NCBI GenBank assembly: GCA_003008705.1
Contig: PDUO01000006.1
Location: forward strand, 1,311,295 to 1,375,294
DNA from: Pezicula radicicola
Taxonomy: Eukaryota > Ascomycota > Leotiomycetes > Helotiales > Dermateaceae
Length of the DNA stretch: 64,000 nucleotides
Reading direction: 5' to 3'
How positions within the stretch are numbered: the stretch's first letter is position 1; each line of letters starts with the position of its first letter. The position numbers and the translations under genes were made by a program. The notes beneath the pieces are model-generated. The model was not told the origin of the DNA, searched no databases, and saw nothing but the letters and a program-made list of their open reading frames with translations. Positions 55,541 to 64,000 of this stretch are shown here, one piece after another.

Positions 55541-57518
55541 ATCGAGCCAACCAAATATCTCAATTACACACCATGCTATGACAAGTTTCAATGCGCACGT
55601 CTTGACGTCCCGATGGACTGGAACGCAGCCAATTCAAATGGACCACGAGTGATAATCGCAGTAATACGATTACCTGCTCCGGTACCAGTAACAGAACATA
55701 GATATGGCGGCCCGATCCTAATTAACCCCGGTAGGATTATCCATTAGTCTGCCCGTATGGGTTTCACTATATGCAACTGTGTTCATCTGTATATCACAGG
55801 ACTAGTGGATCAGGAGTGGCCGATTTAATAACAAGAGGCTCACAATTATCTTCAATCACAAACCCAAACCCAGAACCAGAACCAGTTGAATTCACCACAT
55901 CAAAGTTAACATCTAAATATTTTGATACCATCTCATTTGATCCACGTGGTATAGATAATACCAGCCCAGGTCTAAATTGCTTTCCGGACACCTTTTCAAA
56001 CGATGCCTGAGATTATCAACAACAAGCTGAAGGAAAAATTGGTACTTCTAATATGGCAGTTTCAAATCAGTGAGCTAGAGCTAAAGCAATTGTTCTTGGA
56101 TGTTCACAGGATAACGAGATAGCTGAGTACATGAATATGCTTCCCGTCATCCGAGACATTATTGAGATTACCGAGCGACATGCGGAATTGGTGAGTAAAG
56201 AGGCGGGTTTGTGGCTTACTACTAGTGAAGAAAAATTGCGAACAGCTAGGAAACAAGTAGGTGATTTATACTCGAGAAATGCTGTTCGAGAAAGGCAACG
56301 ATGGTGACAAGAGAATGAGAAACTCGAGTTCTGGGGATTCTCTTATGGAGCAGTTATTGATGCTACTATGGCAGCTATGTACCCAGAACGTATCGAACAG
56401 ATAGTGATAGATGGAGTTTGTGAAACCATGGAGTACCATAACCTTGACTTTCTGAACAGCATACGAAATGCAGATAAGGCCATAAATAAATTATACAAGT
56501 ATTGCTCTTTAGCTCAACCAGGAGTTTGTGCTTTGAATAATGGCACGTCGAGTGCGAAAGAAATAAAAATCTTTGTTGAATCAACAGTCTCGAGTCTTAA
56601 AGATGATCTAATCGCTGTACTAGCATCAAAAACTCGAGGTCTTCAGATTATCACATATAGTGATGTTAATCAGGTTATTGTCCAAGCTCTATATATGCCA
56701 ACGGGCATGGAACCTCTGGCAAAAATGCTCGTAGATCGTGCAAATGGCAATAGCTCAGTGTTCGCAGATAGAAAACAAGAAGATCGTCAACCAAGTTGCC
56801 CATTAGACGAATGCAAGAATGTCAACCAATAACCGGGTTTGACTTCATGGCATTGACAAGTATCATATGTTCAGATGGAGTAAATATCTCAGATACAAGC
56901 AAGGAAAGTTCAAAGAGATGCTTGTACGCCATTACGAAAGAAGTAAATGGAGGGGAGACGATTTCTCGCTTTTGAGAATGCGTGGTGTGAATTGGAAAGC
57001 AAAGGCGAAGTAAAAAATTGCAGCAGGTGAGATTCTATTTTCGTGCACTAGAAAGGTAAAAGGCTAACAAGGACAGACGAAAATTGCTGGCAATACTTCA
57101 CATCCAATTCTAATAATTGGAAATACTTTGGATCTAGCGACGCCTCTCCACAAGTATATGTATCAATCTACTCCAAAGCTACCATCTAGCTGACAAATTT
57201 CAGTGCTCAAACCACATTTAAGAGACCCCCAGGCTCAGTAGTTCTGCGGCAAAGCACGGTGGGAGTATGATTCCTAAGACCTCAAATGGGAACTCTGCTT
57301 ACAAGGTTCCTAGCATTGTTCAATAATAACCCCATCACTATATACAGCTAAGCACGTGCAGAATTACTTTCAAACAGGGAACGGTTTGCGAGCCTGAAGA
57401 GAGGCCTTTCATTGGCAATGTGGCCCATGAGAATCAGGCACTGTCTGAAGATGATAAAATTTAATTGACAGCGCTCGAGGATCTTGCTAATAATGCGATT
57501 AACTTTCATTTGCTCTGA
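55541..57518 (+). pseudogene. Decayed TAP-type alpha/beta-hydrolase (secreted tripeptidyl/prolyl aminopeptidase-like)
   Basis: Plus-strand segments appear in family order: YLNYTPCYDKFQCARLDVPM with DWNA, VIRLPAPVPVTEHRYGGPIL and INPG, KYFDTISFDPRGIDNTSPGL, EYMNMLPVIRDIIEITERHA, the nucleophile elbow EFWGFSYGAVIDATMAAMYP, the acid loop PILIIGNTLDLATPLHK, GSVVLRQSTVG and a C-terminal TGTVCEPEERPF. They fall in different frames with several stops and frameshifts, and the final His region (usually VGHxS) is broken by a TGA. The signal peptide is not identifiable. Intact relatives are secreted serine peptidases of the TAP/S33 group. Almost the whole length is present, so decay is fairly recent. 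Confidence 0.83.
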
Positions 57519-57938
57519 AGGAAATGTGGAGGAATAAATCGAAATACGAGGCTGTTATCAACACATTGATACTTAGAGCTGTTTTGGATTTGATAGTTGA
57601 GGACGAGGGAGGAGAATGGTCGCTAAGCGGGATCTTGCATTGCACACAGACAGATTCCGTCTGATTCTGAGAATCTCCCTCGAGGCAACTTGACTTAACA
57701 CGCAGTAGCGTGCTATTTACAAAGCTCTGTTCGAGTTTCAATACGCCGCTGAACTTCTGTAGGCGTTGATTGAGAACAGAGTGTGACAAGGCGATACGCA
57801 GCTCACAGGTATTTGATTGGACTCCCATCTGACGACTTTTGAAGACAGAAATGTATTATCAGAGTTTTCAAGTCCACTAAAACTCATTTCAATTGAATGT
57901 GGTGTTCATTAAATGTTACCACTGGTTTGTAATATAGC
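57519..57938. other. Spacer between the peptidase relic and the nucleolar protein gene
   Basis: The frame on the minus strand (57499-57828) is not recognised. I see no gene here. Confidence 0.5.
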
Positions 57939-59762
57939 TCAAACTCCCTTTCCCTCTCTCCTTCTGTTCTCCCTTTGTCTCTTCTCCTTCCCTACAGCCT
58001 TCCGCCTCTTCTTCCAAGCACGGTTTGTATCACCCCTATTCTCCCAAAACCATTTCTGGAAATCAGTCTCTTCCTCTGCTGTCCTCTCTTTGCCGCCCTC
58101 TTGCTTCCCCTTCTCCTTCCCTTTCGCTTCTTGCGTCTTTCCACGGATTGGCGAGCTTCCATGCTCAACATCATCATCCTCATCATTTTCTGTGGGCCAG
58201 ATAAAGCGCTTATTTGCATGCGCAGTATCCGGTGTGGGAGCAGCACTTCTGAGGCCGCGGTATTCAAAGTCCTTCTGCGTGTAAGGAGTAAGTGGAACGG
58301 GCGGTAGTTGGTCTTCTGCTTCTTCTAGATCTTCGTTGGTATCATCACCGCCGAAAAAAGAGAAGGATGGAGGGGCAGCTTCAGCTGGCAAGCTTAAGTC
58401 AGGTTTGGGGCGCTTGTAAAGTGCTTCGAGGGGGTGTATCTCAGTTGCTTGAATGGATGGAGAGGGAATTTTGATTGAGAGACTCGAGGAGGATGGTGGA
58501 CGGAGAGTAGAAATTGAGGGTTTGGTGGGGTTTGGATCCGCTTCTACTACCTCATCTTCGTCTTCAGAGGAGTCCGAGGAAGAGTCCGAAGAAGAATCAT
58601 CATTTTCTTTTGACAATGCGGAGACTTTTGTGCGTTCCAAATCATCTTCATCCTCTGAGGAGGATTCCGAGGACGAATCTACGCTCTTTTCTTTTGAAGC
58701 TGAGGCTCCTACCTTTGTCTTTATCGGCTCTGGCTTGGTCCGATCCACTTTGTTAGAATTTAGTCCTTCATCCTCAGATGACGAAGATTCATAGTCTTCT
58801 GACGATGACCCTGAGCTTGATGTCGGGGAGTCATCTTCAACTTTAGTGGGAGCCTGGTCAACATCTATCGCACTCGTTGTTTCCTCGTTTTCCGACTCAT
58901 CTGCAGAAGTCTCTTCATCCGAGGAAATGTTAGCTTTGGCGGTCTTCTCGTCGACTAGTGCCTGGGAAACCTCCTGCTGTACTTCGTAAATCTTCCGCGG
59001 TTTTATAAGAACCTCCTCAACCAAGTTCCCCTCATCATCAACCCAGCCTTTTCCTTCTACAAATTCTGCAACAGCCTTTGTCTTCTTACTCCCAGCGGAT
59101 CCACTCATGCGTAAAAAGGTAGCATACTTCGTGGTCTTCGTAAATTCGTGCACAACTGTCTCCTTGCCTGACCTACCCTTTCTCCTCTTGTCTAGCTTCT
59201 CGTCTTTCGTAGATTTGGTCTTTGCAGCAACGTTTGGAGGCAGCACGGTCTTGAAGAGACATTCCTTTCCAGTAGTGTATTTAGACTTGACAATTGTCTT
59301 CTCCTTCTTGTCTTTCTTGTCCTTTTTGGACGCCTTCACAATCTCAGTAGTGGGTGTTGTCCAACCCCGCTTGACACTCCGCTCTCCAATATCTACCCCA
59401 GGAACCACCTCATCGACACGCTTTCTCTTCTTACTTCCTTCTTTCCTTATCCTCTCTGGCTTGGCTTCCGCCTTGTCCGCAACAAATTTCTTAGCCGGCC
59501 TTGCAGCTTCAATCTTGACCTTTGTCCCCTTCAAAATCGAGCCATTTAGCTTCTTCTTAATCTTCTCAGCGTCCATGACGGGCAATTCGAGAAAACCGTA
59601 TGCGCGCTCGGGGAAGGTTTCGATTGTGTGGTAGGAAATGTTGCGCGCAGAGGGTAGGATTGAAGGTGGGACTATTCTGTTAAGCAGGTCGGGAGTGAGG
59701 GGTGTTATGTGGAGGCGCGTGTATTCTGCCGCTTCTGGAGCAGGTGAGGCGCTTACTGCCAT
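57939..59762 (-). CDS. Nucleolar protein, NOL8/SRP40-like
   Basis: This is an intronless 607-residue protein. Residues 15-95 look like an RRM fold (TRLHITPLTPDLLNRIVPPS then FPERAYGFLELPVMDAEKI and ILKGTKVKIEAARP, matching RNP-type positions). A long Lys-rich region with KKDKKDKKEK follows. An acidic Ser/Glu/Asp tract spans about 300-430 (SSSEDYESSSSEDE, DSSSDSSSDSSEDEDE), as in SRP40/Nopp140 proteins. The C-terminus FQKWFWENRGDTNRAWKKRR with a basic tail resembles Nop8/NOL8 proteins. Such proteins act in large-subunit pre-rRNA processing in the nucleolus. It could instead be annotated as a suppressor protein SRP40. The antisense frames over this gene are compositional shadows. Confidence 0.72.
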   Translation of the reverse strand: MAVSASPAPEAAEYTRLHITPLTPDLLNRIVPPSILPSARNISYHTIETFPERAYGFLELPVMDAEKIKKKLNGSILKGTKVKIEAARPAKKFVADKAEAKPERIRKEGSKKRKRVDEVVPGVDIGERSVKRGWTTPTTEIVKASKKDKKDKKEKTIVKSKYTTGKECLFKTVLPPNVAAKTKSTKDEKLDKRRKGRSGKETVVHEFTKTTKYATFLRMSGSAGSKKTKAVAEFVEGKGWVDDEGNLVEEVLIKPRKIYEVQQEVSQALVDEKTAKANISSDEETSADESENEETTSAIDVDQAPTKVEDDSPTSSSGSSSEDYESSSSEDEGLNSNKVDRTKPEPIKTKVGASASKEKSVDSSSESSSEDEDDLERTKVSALSKENDDSSSDSSSDSSEDEDEVVEADPNPTKPSISTLRPPSSSSLSIKIPSPSIQATEIHPLEALYKRPKPDLSLPAEAAPPSFSFFGGDDTNEDLEEAEDQLPPVPLTPYTQKDFEYRGLRSAAPTPDTAHANKRFIWPTENDEDDDVEHGSSPIRGKTQEAKGKEKGKQEGGKERTAEEETDFQKWFWENRGDTNRAWKKRRKAVGKEKRQRENRRREGKGV

Positions 59763-61323
59763 GTTACAGAGCTATTGCACATAAGTTGATGGTTGTCTGA
59801 CTGGAGCTTGGAATTTTATGTTATCGTGAAGTTGCATTTTGCTATCGAAGAATTTCAAATTCGGTTCGTTCCGTGCCACGTGCCGTCGGTCACGGGATCA
59901 CTTCCCTTCGACGACGTACGAAAGGGACGACTCCAAGATCAACTCAACTCAACTTCAATCACTCATTTATAAGATACATATTCAACCAGCTCCTCTACCA
60001 TCGATTCTTTTCTTTACTCTAAACTAGTACACATTGCCTAAATCCTATATTTCTTACGTGTGGCCACTTTACTACGTGGATTCTCAACTGGACATGAATC
60101 TGTAGCCTGTATTTAAAGCCAAGCCTTACCTACAAAGTATTAGAATCATTGGGATGCGTTGTCACGATTCCAACACTATGTGATTATGCTAACTGATATG
60201 ACATAAACCGACACCGGAATGATCATTCGAAATGGCACGAAATCTATTACTCTATCCCACCAATTCTCAAGCATGTAAACTGAGATACAAGACATGACCT
60301 GGCTACGCGCATTGCCAAAGGCTCAAGTGCTCAAGGTATCTTCTGTCTTCATAGAAATTACGCAACGATAGCCCATTGAATTCTGCGCTCCGTCTCTGGC
60401 CTTGTTTGGGATCAATCAGCAGTTAACAGTTTCTCTTAAGCTACTCCATCTTGCTCTGTTATTCACTGTTAAAAAGAACCTAGAATAAGAACAAGACTTA
60501 GCGTTTTGCTATAGAAAACAGCTCGACTCAGCTCAAATATCTCTTGTTGGAGAGTCATGGACTTTCACATGAAAGCTGCCGAATGCATCGCCAAATTTTT
60601 TACTCTCTTTGACTTTGGTTTACATTATGTTCTTCAGCCCACTTCTATAAAGAATCGAGATAACAACTCATAGTCGGCTTACGATGATCAACACACTCTA
60701 GTTAGAACATCCTGTGGAGCTGGTAGCATGCCCTCCTTCGATACCAAGACTTATGCCTAGCAAACTATCGATCTCGGTGTCTGATGCGAAAAGGCATGGC
60801 ATGCCCAAAGAGCCCGCGATCTTTAGAAGAATGAAAGTAACGAAAGAAGTCCCAAGCTCAAAAGGAGAGGTTTAAAAATTAGAAACTTGAAAGATACAAA
60901 TGGTCTGATGTTGCATGAGTTCTCTGATCGTATTTTGCGCTTACGTCGTATTTTACGCTTGCGCTCTGATACCAATAATTGTGGGCGAGCCTACAGAGTT
61001 TCATGCCAACAAAACTTCAGCCGTGGAGCATTAACAAACCTACGTCTAATATCGATAGTGCAGCAGGGATACGAGTTTGTCAACAAGACGGATTCAGGAA
61101 TTTCAAGTCCAAATTTAGGTCTCAGAAGGAAGCAACTCAGCACGGTAATTCTGGCCAAAAAAGGAACTCCGCTCAACATTCAACTTCGGCCGAATAATAT
61201 TGACCTCCCGACAAACAACACACGGTGGTCCGAGGTACTACACCGCCTCGATTGCAAATACTGAATCTCATTAGAAGGATCAATAAGCTTAACGATAGGA
61301 ATAAGATCTACTGTAGTATAGAA
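59763..61323. other. Gene-poor spacer
   Basis: This holds the promoter of the nucleolar protein gene at its left end. At 60560-60830 and 60887-61264 there are open segments on either strand without family resemblance; they may be remnants of unknown origin. Confidence 0.45.
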
Positions 61324-61511
61324 CGGAGGTTCCCGCCGAAAGTCGTAAGAAGCTACAGGGCATAAAGCCTATAACCGACTCGCTTATAGGCTCTATTGTC
61401 GTAGCCTTAGGCTTCAATTTGTTGAGTGTTATGCACTAGTTATAGGGGAGGTTACAGGGCATTATAGGGCGTGTGCCCTAAAATTTTCACGACTTTTATC
61501 CGGAACCTCCG
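61324..61511. mobile_element. MITE family B, copy 2
   Basis: This is a 188-bp element with ends CGGAGGTTCCCGCCGAAAGT and (reverse complement) CGGAGGTTCCGGATAAAAGT, diverged from copy 1 at 51164. The right side keeps a TA (61512-61513), while the left flank has AA. The element is shorter than copy 1, so the interior differs. Confidence 0.8.
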
Positions 61512-62346
61512 TAACCCTTGAAGAGTTCCACGCTAGCATCGCATAAAGAATCGATCTAGTTACAGTATCGGGCTAATCCGACGATTTGGCCGATCACCAA
61601 TTAGCCATATCAATAGATCAGATTAATCATTTAAATTGATCAGTCATCAGAACAGAGATGTCACGTCTTATCGAAGAGCTGGAATTTGCACTGTAACTGT
61701 AGCTGAATGCCTAGGTGAGCACCATACACTATGCTAATCGCCTATTTTCAAGATCTACTTTCACGTCGCTTAGTTAAATAAGCAGATTTCACAAATTACT
61801 TCGCATAGTCACTTATGAATAGGCATTATAACAAGAATTTTTGTTCCGAATCTGCATCTCATTATGAATTATTGATTATCGAAAATCAAAAATTCTCGCT
61901 CGCTAGCTATGTATCATCAACCATACATATATCCATCCAACCAGATTCAGATTTCGTTCGTTTCAATAAACATACCCCTTAAATCTTTCATCTCTCCCTC
62001 CCTCTCCATCTCAGTTGAGTTTTGCAGCAAACTCCTTATGTACAAGTACTAATCCATAAAACAAATTTGCGCGCGCGCTCTCAAAAGCAAAAACTAGGTA
62101 AAACAAAAAGTATTGTACAAGTGATTCGCAGGTGATAAGCATAAGGACAAGAACACAAGGAAATGGCGTATAGGCTCGGTCGAGTTCGTTATATAAACAT
62201 CATTCGTCAAACTATCAACAGTTAAAAAAGGATTTGATTGGTCGATCGGATGTTCTTCATGATTGAAGAGGTGTGTTTCGAGCTGGATTAGATTGCTCGG
62301 TTGAATTCTGTGCATGAGTATGTTTTCGTGCGTTGATGAGAGGAAC
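61512..62346. other. Intergenic region 3' of the laccase
   Basis: No coding region seen. A short run of alternating GC (GCGCGCGC) lies at about 62068-62077 within otherwise AT-rich DNA. Confidence 0.5.
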
Positions 62347-64000
62347 TTAGATTCCAGAGTCGTCTTGAAGGTATACTTCGGTTGGAGTGTATTCATTCCA
62401 GGCAGCGCATGTATCCATGAAGATAGCGGTATCGGTCATAGTAACTGAAATTTCGTCCTCGCTTTCGACGAATTGCATGGCAAGACCCTCAGATGCGTGC
62501 CATGCGATGTGGCAATGCATGATCCAGGATCCAGGGTTGTCCTTCTTGAAAGCAATAGCGAGATATCCGTTTCCAGGGAGAGTTGCAACATCACGACGAG
62601 GAGGGTTGATGAGATTGAGATCAGTGCTTTGGTCTATGTCCTCAAAGAGGCCAGTGTCTTGGCCTATAACCCAGAAGTCGTGACCGTGGAGATGGATTGG
62701 GTGGTTGAGACCAATACCAGTGTTGTCTTGAATAACGTAAACGGTGAATTCTTCGCTGGAGGTAGTGGTGAGAGGAACGACGTTGTAGTCCGTTGGCCAG
62801 ATGGACTCGTTGTTGAAGATCTTGAGGGTGGTTGGGTCGGCCCAATCAAGGTAGAGGGAGGAATCGTTGAGGGTCCATGTGAAGTAATCGCTAAATGCGA
62901 AGCTAAGCGATTCTTCATTGACTTCACCAATGGTGCTGACGTTCATGGCGAGGTATGGAACAAGGCTAGCGAGGGGCTCATCACCACATGAAGTGCTCTT
63001 GGTGACAGTGGAGGTGGAGGTTGGGTCGGCTGTGGAAGATGAATCGTAGCGGATGATACCCGTAATGTCTGCAGCATTTCCGTTGGTTGAGCAAGCTGTT
63101 CCCCATCCTGAGCGGAGCCAGTAGTCACCGGATCCAGCATTGGCCTCGACAATGACATCGTATCTTTGACCCATGCTGATAAGAACGCTGTCAGTCTCAT
63201 AAGGAACAAGCGGGACAAGATCGTTGGCGATGACAGTGAGACTGTGGCCATCAATAGAAAATTGGAAGTGGCCGTCAACAGCGGCGTTGACAAGTCTAAT
63301 ACGGTATTTCTTTCCAGCCTCGAAAACAGCCTCGAATTTGGTTCCAGTACCGAGACAAGCAGCATCAGTACTGTCAGAACAGTCGTAAGTATTACTTCCG
63401 TTTATCAGACCGTTTTGTAACGTTGGTGGTCCTCCCAGTTTCGCTGTGTCCCAGAGCGCAAAGGCAGATTCATGGCCCCAATCCGAGATGATAATAGATC
63501 CAAGGTCCTCATCATAATCGGCAGTAGCAGGACCATTGATGATCATTGGTCCAAAGAGACCATCACCGTATTGGAGAGAGAAATGAGAATGGTACCAGGT
63601 AGATCCGTACTGAGTCGCTTGAAATCTGTAGGTAAGCGAGCCTCCCGGAGGAATTGGACACTGAGTAACACCGGGAACACCATCATATTCAACAGAGCCG
63701 AGTTGACGAATTCCGTGCCAATGGATAGCAGTACCGTTGTGCTCCATGTTGTTGGTAACATGAATAACAAGGTTGTCTCCCCAATCAGCAATGATTGCGG
63801 GTCCAGGAACTGTGCCATTGAAGTTCAAAGTGTAGCGCTCATATCCATCAGGAGAAAGAGTGGTGTTTTGAACTGAAAGCCAATACTCTGATTACTAGTT
63901 AGCGGGCGGCCGACCCAAGATAATGTGCGGCTTACCTCTAGTAACTCCAGTGTCAGGAGTAACCGAGTAATAGTCGGTGTCGATAGAGTAGTTACCCCAG
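62347..64000 (-). CDS. Laccase (multicopper oxidase), 5' end beyond the window
   Basis: The last exon spans 63887-62347. A 48-bp intron (63935-63888) joins it to an upstream exon that continues past the right edge (GNYSIDTDYYSVTPDTGVTR-EYWLSVQ). Three cupredoxin domains are visible with copper motifs HWHGIRQ, WYHSHFSLQYGDGLFGPM, HPIHLHGHDFW and HCHIAWHASEGL with the type 1 Cys/His. The C-terminus ends in DSGI, the plug motif of ascomycete laccases. The enzyme oxidises phenols outside the cell and may take part in lignin, pigment or plant phenolic turnover. The signal peptide would lie outside the window. No disabling change is seen. Confidence 0.95.

Noticed and set aside
57913..58794. Plus-strand Ser/Leu/Phe-rich frames over the nucleolar protein gene
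   Set aside because: They mirror the Glu/Lys/Ser-rich coding strand and have no independent support.
60887..61264. 125-codon plus-strand frame
   Set aside because: It shows no family motif, has repeated RILRLR words and lies in gene-poor DNA; too weak to call.
62473..62991. 172-codon plus-strand frame antisense to the laccase
   Set aside because: It is a compositional shadow of the laccase exon with copper motifs on the other strand.
1..64000. CRISPR arrays, operons or bacterial-type ribosome binding sites
   Set aside because: The intron-containing fungal genes show that these do not apply, and no array-like repeats with spacers were seen.

Overview
This window is nuclear DNA from a filamentous ascomycete. 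The genes are interrupted by short introns (about 45-70 bp) with fungal-type GT(A/G)NGT donors, and the repertoire (GH11 xylanase, GH17 glucanase, asco-type laccase ending in DSGI, SAT4-type rhodopsin-domain membrane proteins, TRI12-type and DHA2-type transporters, Hri1-like protein) is typical of Pezizomycotina. A plant-associated Leotiomycete, for example a relative of Botrytis or Sclerotinia, would fit, but that assignment is inference from gene content and was not tested.

Layout. 0-5.9 kb: a decayed antibiotic-biosynthesis-monooxygenase (ABM) domain gene at the left edge, then a TRI12-type MFS transporter and a rhodopsin-domain membrane protein, all on the minus strand. 8.9-11.4 kb: an intact CocE/NonD-type hydrolase. 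12.9-14.1 kb: a PAP2 lipid-phosphate phosphatase. 16.5-17.2 kb: a secreted GH11 xylanase. 17.2-21.7 kb: gene-poor DNA with an intron-bearing Pro-type tRNA, a tRNA fragment and degenerate repeats. 21.7-32.5 kb: the most gene-dense part, with an unrecognised 306-residue protein, a two-TM protein, an ADCK2/Cqd1-type mitochondrial UbiB kinase, a Hri1-like protein and a membrane-anchored alpha/beta-hydrolase-like protein. 34.3-42.2 kb: a 970-residue disordered protein, a DHA2 (Atr1-like) transporter and, divergent from it, a secreted GH17 glucanase. 43.6-46.6 kb: decayed copies of a CocE hydrolase and a 4,5-DOPA-type extradiol dioxygenase. 47.1-49.0 kb: an intact cytochrome P450. 49-52 kb: repeats. 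52.1-53.7 kb: a second rhodopsin-domain protein. 55.5-57.5 kb: a decayed TAP-type secreted peptidase. 57.9-59.8 kb: a nucleolar NOL8/SRP40-like protein. 62.3 kb to the right edge: a laccase whose 5' end lies outside the window.

Two themes stand out. First, the gene-poor stretches hold many short inverted-repeat (MITE-like) elements in at least seven families, most flanked by TA. One is inserted exactly at a TA inside the terminal repeat of another, so the order of insertion can be read directly. One family carries an internal array of degenerate 17-18 bp units, and the same unit also occurs free elsewhere in the window. Second, at least four genes are relics, and most of their in-frame stops fit C:G to T:A change (TGG to TAG, CGA to TGA, CAA to TAA), as expected from repeat-induced point mutation (RIP) or from decay with the same bias. 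The intact genes show no such damage. Secreted cell-wall enzymes, transporters and a P450 suggest a plant-interacting lifestyle, but the window does not form a recognisable secondary-metabolite cluster because no backbone synthase is present.
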